Below, one piece after another: positions 45,105-51,689 of a DNA stretch of 51,689 nucleotides (its first letter is position 1; the number at the start of each line of letters is the position of its first letter). The position numbers and the translations under genes are program-made. This DNA is from Helicobacter magdeburgensis (GTDB lineage: Bacteria > Campylobacterota > Campylobacteria > Campylobacterales > Helicobacteraceae): positions 1 through 51,689 of the forward strand of contig NZ_JRPE02000013.1 in assembly GCF_000765825.2 (NCBI RefSeq). The letters run 5' to 3'. The notes under the pieces were generated by a model. The model made no database searches. It was not told the origin of the DNA and saw only the letters and a list, made by a program, of their open reading frames with translations.

Positions 45105-45728
45105 TCATCTCGCCAAAGGACGAGCCTCCACAAGTGCGGGTGTAAAGAAAAATAGCTCACTTGTATCAATCAAAAAATCAAAATCAAGCGAACAAGGCTG
45201 TATGCCAAAACGCCGCTCAATAGGCACATTTGGATTTTCAAATGCACTCAAACATTCATTAGCTTCTAGCACAAGAGCGTATCTGCACCGCCCCACTGCT
45301 TGTGGGAATGATTGAAAATACACTCTCAAACGCCTTTGATTGTATATCACCCTTGCAAGACTTGTAATGCAAAAAACCATCTTCACCAATGGATAGACAT
45401 CTATCCTGATTACGCGGATCAACAAACTGCACATAGCCAAAGCCCCAGCTTTTAGCCAAAGGATCTTTACCCCTAATAAAATCAGGATCAAGCCCAAAAT
45501 CACGCAAAAACCAATTTTGCGTGTTAAAATCACCCTTCCTATCAATATTTAATGCAATGCCATTTCGCACACATTGCGTATTTGAAAACGCTGTGTAATA
45601 TTCTCAAAATCATCTCTTCTTCCGCCACTATTAAAGCTAAAACCAGACGCACCCTCTTCAGCGACACTCTCCATACTCCCTACACTCATCACGCCAAGCA
45701 TTAATACAACATAACATAGCTTTTTCAT
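45105..45728 (-). pseudogene. cdtC: cdtC, cytolethal distending toxin subunit C, broken by two frameshifts
   Basis: Three minus-strand pieces together give a CdtC. Piece 1 (from ATG 45728, with AAGGATATGTG) encodes the signal peptide and RRDDFENITQRFQIRN. An extra GT in GTGTG (plus-strand 45569-45572) shifts the frame. Piece 2 has NGIALNIDRKGDFNTQNWFL and WGFGYVQFVDPRNQDRCL to AVQIRS. A missing CT near 45273-45277 shifts it again, and piece 3 has LVLEANECLSAF, RRFGIQPCSLDF and the end. The order matches CdtC of Campylobacter and Helicobacter (ricin-B-like, receptor-binding). As printed the product ends after about 60 residues. Confidence 0.85.
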
Positions 45729-45753
45729 CACATATCCTTTTTTGTATATTTTT

Positions 45754-46568
45754 TTAATTTGGTGGGAATCTTCTAAAATTCACAGGAAAATGATCCGACA
45801 CGAGCTGTGTGCGGAAATTTGCCAACATCAAAGCAGCTGCAATAAGCGGTTCTCTAAAGCCACTTCCAGAGTTCCCTATCACTGCATAATCAAGTATGCC
45901 ACCGCTTCTTTGTGTGGCTATATTTGGAGCGACTATCGCTATCCTTACTCGCGTCTCCAAACTAAGCTCAAGCCGCAAACTCGCAGGGCTACGATTAAAA
46001 TCCCCAAAATCATCCAATTAATATCTGATCGTCCGCTAAAATGATTAAACACAGCATTTCTTCCGCCATTAGCCAAAGCGTGGATTGAGAAAAACACATC
46101 ACTACCTATGCGGATTCCAATAATGGGGCGAGAAACCGTTGTGGGTGGCGGCAGGACAATCACATCATCAGCCATTCGCCTAGAAACAATAGCAAGATTC
46201 ACACGATTTGCCCCAACATCAACCGGAGAATAATAAATATACACCATATCCGGACGAGAGCGAGAGCCTAAATCCCAAGTATATTCAGCAATAGGAATGC
46301 CCGGTGGCGTTTGAAAAGTCCTTTGAGTGGGCGTTGCCGTTTGAGGCAAAGACCCTGCCTCTTGCAGAGCAAGTATATCGGCTGCATTTTCTCCACTTAT
46401 AAGCTGTCGCACACTCACGCTCCATTTGCTTTCAGATGTTGCCGAAGAGCCTTGAAGATTCCAAGAAGCAGTCTTAAAATCATCAATCGCACCAAATGCT
46501 ACACCAACAACACAAAGCCAAGCACATATTGCTTTTATCATTTTTTTTATTGTTGTTTTTACGCCCAT
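45754..46568 (-). pseudogene. cdtB: cdtB, toxin nuclease subunit, frameshifted
   Basis: CdtB is the DNase I-like catalytic subunit. ATG 46568 follows GGAGGTAGC, and a signal peptide ends CVVGVAFG. The first frame holds WNLQGSSATSESKW, LALQEAGSLP and VFFSIHALANGG (catalytic His). One base is missing in a G run (C4 at plus-strand 46002-46005; five would restore it) at NWMILG/DFNRSP, so the catalytic GDFNRSP and SDHFPVNFRRF lie in a different frame (piece to 45754). All catalytic motifs survive in DNA, but the printed frame loses the last third, including Asp/Asn of GDFN and the essential Asp-His. Confidence 0.88.
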
Positions 46569-46603
46569 TTTTGCTACCTCCATTATTTTTACCGCCATTA
46601 TTT

Positions 46604-47428
46604 TCATTTATCAATATCCCGCCTATACAAAGGACGCACTAAAAAAGTCGGTGGGGCAACATACCACTGCTGATCTAAATTACTCCCTGTCGCACATTTA
46701 GTCAAAAAGATACTTGTTACCCTATGGAAATCGCCGAAAATATAGCCTATGGGTGCTTGCACACATTGATCAAAGCCTACATTTTTAAGCTGAAAAGATT
46801 CATTAGACATAGGAATGAGTTTGAATCTTTGGTAGCGATTTTTCGTATTACACGCCATATGGATAAGTCCATTTTTATAGGCATTGAGACAGGTTTGTGT
46901 CTCGCCATTTTCAATCATCACCTCATCATTATCAAAAAATCTTAATCGCCACACGCGCACCGCCAAAGCCTATACTATCAATAAGCGTATAGCCCCATAT
47001 CCAATTCCCCTGTGCCAAAGCCCACACGGTCAAAGCCGCACCACCGGGCGACATCAGCACTATCCAATCTCCATTTTGTGGAGAGATAGGTGGTGCATTT
47101 ACTCCACTACTTCCAACTAATGGTGGATGTTTGATAAGCAACACGGCATTGCGTGAGCTTTTCCCCACCATCTCTTCAGTGATTTGTGTTCTTACTCTTG
47201 TATTAAAGCGTTTATTTTTATCTTCAGGCACAACTATGGGTCCAACAACAAGTGCAGGTGTGCTTTGCTTTGCTGGTGGCGTGGGCTTTGAGCCTATTTT
47301 CAACGGATCAGAATCCTTAGAATGTCCTATCAGTCCAGCAGTTGGATTCACATCGCCTATTTTCCCCCACAGCCACCAAAAGCTAACACACAGCCAATTA
47401 CAAAGGCTATAGAGATTCTATTTTTCAT
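46604..47428 (-). pseudogene. cdtA: cdtA, toxin subunit A, broken by two frameshifts
   Basis: CdtA is a ricin-B-like lipoprotein that with CdtC carries CdtB into cells. From ATG 47428 the signal runs to the lipobox LAFGGC, then stops at TAG because one A is missing in the GGGGGAAAA run (plus-strand 47360-47368). Restoring it gives GKIGDVNPTAGLIGHSKDSD. The body continues (NGDWIVLMSPGGAALTVW, GYTLIDSIGFGGARV), where a missing TG at about 46950-46954 shifts it again before WRLRFFDNDEVMIENGETQT and FVRPLYRRDIDK. The gene lies first in the cdtABC operon, on the minus strand. Confidence 0.85.
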
Positions 47429-47448
47429 ATAAGCCACTCTTCTTTATA

Positions 47449-48732
47449 TTAAAATTTCTGTGAAAGCCAAGTCATTATATGACTTCTATCATTTGTTTGA
47501 TTATGCGATAAGATAGGCGATTCTCCACCGACAGAATATCCAGCCTTTGTAACATCGCTAAAATATTCAATCTTTACACGCATACTTAGCTCCTTATACA
47601 GCCTTTGATTCAAGGTGAGTGCCAAAGCATTTTCATCGCTTCGTGGGCTTTGTGTGTGTCGCCCTAAAATCTGCCAAGAAAAATCCCCATAATCCCCGCC
47701 AATATAGCCAATAGTTGTTATCGCATTGCGTCCTATCATATCGCTCAAAGAAGCACCTTTATCATACGCACTGCCTATCCAAATATCAAAGCCATTAAAC
47801 GGATCGCCATACGAGCCTATCCACGCATTTGCATTGCCCCAATTTTTATAGAGCATTACCCCGGCAAAATGTTTGTAAAAATTCACTTGTTCCCTAACAA
47901 AAAGTGTTTGCGTGTATTTATCAAGCTTGTCGCCAAAAAGCGTATCTACACCCGCTAACGCAAATCCACCGCTCATTCCTTTGGGATTCTCTTCATTTAT
48001 AGGAAATAGTCCAATAGCCACAAATTCATTTGAAAGATGTTCCCCTAGAGCCTCATTCCACGCAAACTTCACGCCCGGTGCCACAAAGCGATCTTGCGAA
48101 CCATAAGTATAAAGCGAAAGTTTTATAGAATCTGTGCCAACATCTAGCCCACCAGCATACACGCCCTTACCAGCCACACTAAAACGCGTATAATCCCAAA
48201 ACCAATTACTATACACCATAGCCCTACTATCAGAGTAAAATCCCCAGAGCTTCACATACTTATTGCCAACATATAGCTCCCCACCTTGATTCCACGCACC
48301 AAACCAATCTAGCCCACTACTCTCATATCGCCCAGCCTTAAAGCCAAAATACTCCCCCTCATAGCCAACAAACGCATTATGTAAAATATATTGTCTCGCT
48401 TCCATTGCCTTATCGCCCTTGTAGCCAAACCACGCGCCGATATAGCCATTTCCCAAAGACTGCCCGCCTTGTGAAGAAGTGCTATCATACACCAAAGCAT
48501 TAATCGCACCGCCTAAAGACGCACTGAAACCATTTTGAGCTTTCACATCAAACTCCATAGCCCCAAATAACGAAGCATAACTATCAGTAGGGTTTTTAAA
48601 CGCTTTTGAGTCGTATGATCCATTATTAAAGCCAAATTTACCAAAAGATTCAGCTTTTCCTCCAAGCTTATACTCCACTCCAAAAGCACTCAATCCCACA
48701 CAACAGCACGCACCAACAAGAAACTTTCTCAC
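47449..48732 (-). CDS. Hof-like outer-membrane beta-barrel protein
   Basis: A 427-residue protein with a signal peptide (about 19 residues, ending SAFG) and a long run of alternating strands rich in Tyr, Trp and Gly, ending in a C-terminal Phe (TWLSQKF), the usual outer-membrane insertion signal. Segments such as YILHNAFVGYEGEYFGFKAG, WFGAWNQGGELYVGNKY and MRVKIEYFSDV resemble the Helicobacter Hof family (about 430-500 residues). It starts 240 bases from clpB, divergent, and ends just after the cdtA start. Porin or adhesin, function unknown. Confidence 0.75.
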   Translation of the reverse strand: MRKFLVGACCCVGLSAFGVEYKLGGKAESFGKFGFNNGSYDSKAFKNPTDSYASLFGAMEFDVKAQNGFSASLGGAINALVYDSTSSQGGQSLGNGYIGAWFGYKGDKAMEARQYILHNAFVGYEGEYFGFKAGRYESSGLDWFGAWNQGGELYVGNKYVKLWGFYSDSRAMVYSNWFWDYTRFSVAGKGVYAGGLDVGTDSIKLSLYTYGSQDRFVAPGVKFAWNEALGEHLSNEFVAIGLFPINEENPKGMSGGFALAGVDTLFGDKLDKYTQTLFVREQVNFYKHFAGVMLYKNWGNANAWIGSYGDPFNGFDIWIGSAYDKGASLSDMIGRNAITTIGYIGGDYGDFSWQILGRHTQSPRSDENALALTLNQRLYKELSMRVKIEYFSDVTKAGYSVGGESPILSHNQTNDRSHIMTWLSQKF

Positions 48733-48913
48733 TCATACTCCTTAAAAATGAAAATTTTACGCGCATTATACAAAACTCACACAAAAAGCCATTTTAAGAA
48801 TGCAAAAGATTCTCAATAAATTCATATAGAATCAAAATTTTTAGCAACTTGGCATAAACTTTGACAGATTCTAAGCATATTAGCAAAAACTTATCATTTA
48901 TTTTATAAATAAA

Positions 48914-48943
48914 CTTGACATTAAATGACTAAACTTATATAAT
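48914..48943 (+). promoter_or_regulatory. Consensus sigma-70 promoter of clpB with a HAIR-like operator
   Basis: TTGACA (48915-48920), a 17-base spacer and TATAAT (48938-48943) match the consensus exactly, which is rare in this phylum. Overlapping the -35, CTTGACA-N7-ACTAAAC resembles the HspR operator HAIR (CTTGAGT-N7-ACTCAAG), matching 10 of 14 positions at the correct spacing. Confidence 0.6.
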
Positions 48944-48974
48944 GCGTTCCATATAAAACTTAAAGGAGTTTGCT

Positions 48975-51560
48975 ATGAATTTATTTGATAAACTAACTAA
49001 TCAATTAAAAGAAGCCATTGATAGTGCGGCTTCACTCGCACTTCATTCGCAGAATCAAGAAATCGCCCCTTCACATTTATATTGGGCATTATTAAGCAAT
49101 CATCAAAGTGTGCTGAATCAAGCCTTAAATAAGCTCAATATTGACAAAGCTGCTATTACGCTACAAGCACAAAGTCAGGTGAATACCCTGCCAAAAAGCT
49201 CTCAAGTTTCAAAGGAAAGCCTAAGTATCAGCAAAGAGCTTTCAAATGCGTTACATCTCGCTCAAGGTGAGGCAACAAAGAATAATGATAGCTTTATCGC
49301 GGTGGATATGTTTCTCATCGCTAATCTCAAAGAGCGAGATTTTGTAAGTATTTTTAAGCCATTTGTGGATATGAGTGAGTTAAAAAAGACGCTCCTTGCT
49401 CTAAGAGGGGATAGCAAGATAGAATCTCAAAGTGGTGATGACAATCTAGAATCTTTAAGCAAGTTTGGCATTGACCTTACACAAAAGGCGTTAGAAAACA
49501 CGCTTGATCCCGTGATTGGACGCGATGATGAGATTAATGCGATGATGCAGATTCTAATCCGCAAGAGCAAAAATAATCCTATTTTGCTAGGCGAACCCGG
49601 AGTTGGTAAAACTGCCGTAGTAGAGGGCTTAGCTCAAAGAATTATCTCAAAATCTGTGCCTTTAAGCCTGCAGAATAAAAGGCTAATCGCCCTTGATATG
49701 AGTGCTTTAATTGCTGGGGCAAAGTATCGCGGTGAGTTTGAAGAGCGACTAAAAAATGTTGTGAATGAAGTGAAAAAAGCGGGTAATGTCATTTTATTCA
49801 TTGATGAGATTCATACCATCGTGGGGGCTGGAGCAAGTGAAGGGAGTATGGACGCAGCAAATATCCTAAAACCAGCTCTTGCACGCGGAGAGCTTCACAC
49901 TATCGGTGCGACCACACTCAAAGAGTATCGCAAATATTTTGAAAAAGATGCCGCTCTCACACGCCGATTCCAGCCTATTAATGTCAATGAGCCAAGTATG
50001 AATGAAGCCTTGCAGATTCTGCGTGGGATTAAGCCAAACCTTGAAGCCCATCATAATGTCAATATCACAGATTCAGCACTCATTGCTGCAGCAAAGCTTT
50101 CAAGTCGCTATATCACAGATAGATTTTTACCTGATAAAGCCATTGATTTAATTGATGAAGCTGCTGCGGAACTTAAAATGCAAATAGAATCTGAGCCATT
50201 GGAACTTAGCAAAGTCAAAAAGCAAATTGCAAATTTAGAAGTAGAAAAACAAGCACTCAATATGGAAAAAACAGATTCTAATCAAGCAAGGATTGCAGAG
50301 ATTGACAAAGAGCTAGAAAATCTTAAAGAAGAGAAAATCTCGCTCAATGGACGCTTTGAGCAGGAAAAAAATGTCTTCACGCAAATTGCTAACATTAAAG
50401 CCGAGCTTGATAGCCTAAGGCGAGAATCTGAAAATGCCAAACGAAGTGGAGATTACAGCAAGGCGGCTGAAATTGATTATGGCAAGATTCCACAGACTTT
50501 AAATAAAGAGGCAGAATTACAAGAGCAATGGGAGCAAATGCAGAAAAATGGCACTTTGCTTAAAAACGCCGTAACGCAAGAGAGTATCGCAAGTGTGGTA
50601 AGTCGCTGGAGTGGAGTGCCTATCAAAAAAATGCTCCAAAGCCAAAAAGAGCGGATTTTGGATATAGAATCTGAACTCACAAAAAGCGTGGTGGGGCAAG
50701 AAGAAGCAATCAAAGCCATTGCTCGTGCCATTAAACGCAATAAAGCCGGGTTAAGCGATGCCTCTCGCCCCATTGGAAGCTTTTTATTTCTAGGACCCAC
50801 AGGTGTGGGGAAAACGCAATGTGCTAAGACTTTAGCGGAGTTTTTGTTTGACAATGCCAAATCGCTTGTTAGGATTGATATGAGCGAATATATGGAGAAA
50901 CACGCTGTAAGCCGACTCGTAGGTGCGCCTCCGGGATATGTGGGCTATGAAGAGGGCGGTGTGCTAACCGAAGCCATAAGAGCTAAACCTTATAGTATTG
51001 TGCTGTTTGATGAAGTGGAGAAGGCTCACCCAGATGTGTTTAATATCCTATTACAAGTGCTTGATGATGGGCGATTGAGTGATAACAAGGGCGTGGTGGT
51101 AGATTTTAGCAACACCATCATCATTTTAACGAGCAATATCGCAAGTGATAAGATTCTAGAGATACAAGACAAAGAGCAGAAGCAAAATGCTGTCAAAGAG
51201 GCGTTGAAAATGTATTTTAAACCTGAATTTTTAAATCGCCTTGATGATGTTGTGATTTTTAATCCTCTAGGAATGGAGCAAATCACGCAAATTGTGGATA
51301 TTATGTTTCAATCTCTTGCTAAAAAGGCTAAGGAAAAAGGCATAGAGATTAGCCTAAGCAATGAAGCAAAAGAGCATATCGCAAAGGTTGGCTTTGATAG
51401 CGTGTATGGGGCGCGTCCGCTAAAAAGGGCATTGTATGAGCAGGTTGAAGACAAACTCGCTGATTTAATCCTGCGTGATGAAGTAAGCAAAGGGGGGAGT
51501 GTGCTTTTCACAATTAATGGAGATTCTATTAACGCACAGGTGGAGAAAAAAGAGGGTTAA
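48975..51560 (+). CDS. clpB: ClpB disaggregase
   Basis: An 861-residue Hsp100 ATPase that with DnaK/DnaJ extracts proteins from aggregates. The N-terminal Clp repeat region is followed by AAA-1 with Walker [10 protein letters not shown] (about 206-214) and [14 protein letters not shown], a coiled-coil middle domain (about 395-520, rich in Lys/Glu), then AAA-2 with Walker [10 protein letters not shown] (about 606-614), [20 protein letters not shown] and [10 protein letters not shown]. Length is normal. TAAAGGAG precedes ATG 48975. Probably heat-shock regulated through HspR. Confidence 0.97.
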   Translation: MNLFDKLTNQLKEAIDSAASLALHSQNQEIAPSHLYWALLSNHQSVLNQALNKLNIDKAAITLQAQSQVNTLPKSSQVSKESLSISKELSNALHLAQGEATKNNDSFIAVDMFLIANLKERDFVSIFKPFVDMSELKKTLLALRGDSKIESQSGDDNLESLSKFGIDLTQKALENTLDPVIGRDDEINAMMQILIRKSKNNPILLGEPGVGKTAVVEGLAQRIISKSVPLSLQNKRLIALDMSALIAGAKYRGEFEERLKNVVNEVKKAGNVILFIDEIHTIVGAGASEGSMDAANILKPALARGELHTIGATTLKEYRKYFEKDAALTRRFQPINVNEPSMNEALQILRGIKPNLEAHHNVNITDSALIAAAKLSSRYITDRFLPDKAIDLIDEAAAELKMQIESEPLELSKVKKQIANLEVEKQALNMEKTDSNQARIAEIDKELENLKEEKISLNGRFEQEKNVFTQIANIKAELDSLRRESENAKRSGDYSKAAEIDYGKIPQTLNKEAELQEQWEQMQKNGTLLKNAVTQESIASVVSRWSGVPIKKMLQSQKERILDIESELTKSVVGQEEAIKAIARAIKRNKAGLSDASRPIGSFLFLGPTGVGKTQCAKTLAEFLFDNAKSLVRIDMSEYMEKHAVSRLVGAPPGYVGYEEGGVLTEAIRAKPYSIVLFDEVEKAHPDVFNILLQVLDDGRLSDNKGVVVDFSNTIIILTSNIASDKILEIQDKEQKQNAVKEALKMYFKPEFLNRLDDVVIFNPLGMEQITQIVDIMFQSLAKKAKEKGIEISLSNEAKEHIAKVGFDSVYGARPLKRALYEQVEDKLADLILRDEVSKGGSVLFTINGDSINAQVEKKEG

Positions 51561-51689
51561 ACAACATACTAGAATCTTTAAAGTTTCTATTGCAGAATCC
51601 CAAGTCCTATGCATTGATTTAACAAAATCCTGCAAGATTCTGCAAAAGGAAGTTTATATGAAAAAACTGCCCTAGCCTTTTATAAAAAA

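Noticed and set aside
45754..46568. Programmed ribosomal frameshifting as explanation for split cdtB
   Set aside because: There is no convincing slippery heptamer with a downstream structure, and the neighbouring cdtA and cdtC carry unrelated indels, so decay is simpler.
45076..47412. Plus-strand reading frames opposite the cdt genes
   Set aside because: They are short, overlap recognisable CdtA/B/C sequence on the minus strand and show no family features.

Overview
The window is AT-rich Epsilonproteobacterial (Campylobacterota) DNA and most resembles an enterohepatic Helicobacter. Evidence: a hydABCDE uptake-hydrogenase operon, the UPF0323 lipoprotein / glutathionylspermidine-synthase-like pair, a PEB4-type isomerase next to class II aldolase, the two transsulfuration genes, a Hof-like outer-membrane protein, a cdtA-cdtB-cdtC locus, and a sialic/legionaminic-acid-type flagellar glycan locus with many poly-G tracts. 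I cannot name the species from sequence alone.

Layout. (1) 1-4148: end of a nonulosonic-acid (NulO) module: 3' end of an AMP-forming ligase, a GNAT-like acyltransferase, two NeuC-type hydrolysing 2-epimerases and a PIG-L deacetylase, with overlapping or closely spaced reading frames. (2) 4130-8703: a frameshifted Crp/Fnr-family regulator, mnmG, a lipoprotein and an ATP-grasp protein. (3) 8779-10766, minus strand: an EptA/EptC-type phosphoethanolamine transferase and a thioredoxin with a CNPC active site. (4) 11091-17174: hydABCDE. (5) 17244-23940: a lipoprotein, then two transsulfuration genes split by a DpnII-type (probably GATC) restriction-modification pair whose nuclease gene has an in-frame stop, then a second small restriction-modification cassette. 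(6) 24011-26903: a LprI/DUF1311-like secreted protein and a chemoreceptor. (7) 27028-39679: a second sugar-biosynthesis island (methyltransferases, DegT aminotransferase, amidotransferase, PtmE, three cytidylyltransferase domains, PtmF, short-chain dehydrogenases, another oxidoreductase), with lepA embedded in it. (8) 39882-44981: ftsW-like, DUF308, hemD, peb4-like, fba and efp. (9) 45105-47428: cdtC, cdtB and cdtA, all broken by frameshifts. (10) 47449-51560: a Hof-like porin, then clpB behind a consensus promoter.

How the genes work together. Regions 1 and 7 look like one pathway family: activating a hexosamine (PtmE), modifying it, epimerising it (NeuC types) and loading NulO sugars onto CMP (three synthetase domains), probably for flagellin or surface glycans. 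Six G/C tracts of 10-11 bases lie in these genes, and a T16 tract sits where the -35 element of one of them should be. One tract has a methyltransferase out of frame, one lies in the NAD(P)-binding loop of a dehydrogenase, and three lie at the 3' ends of genes, where slippage would move the stop codon relative to the next start codon. That last arrangement, phase-variable C-termini combined with variable translational coupling, is the most unusual thing here.

Decay is also prominent. The cdt operon carries five separate small indels over its three genes, the DpnII-like nuclease has a nonsense codon, a Crp-like regulator is frameshifted, and a methyltransferase has lost its N-terminus. Neighbouring housekeeping genes are intact, which argues against general sequencing error. 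I saw no tRNA, rRNA, CRISPR array or insertion sequence.
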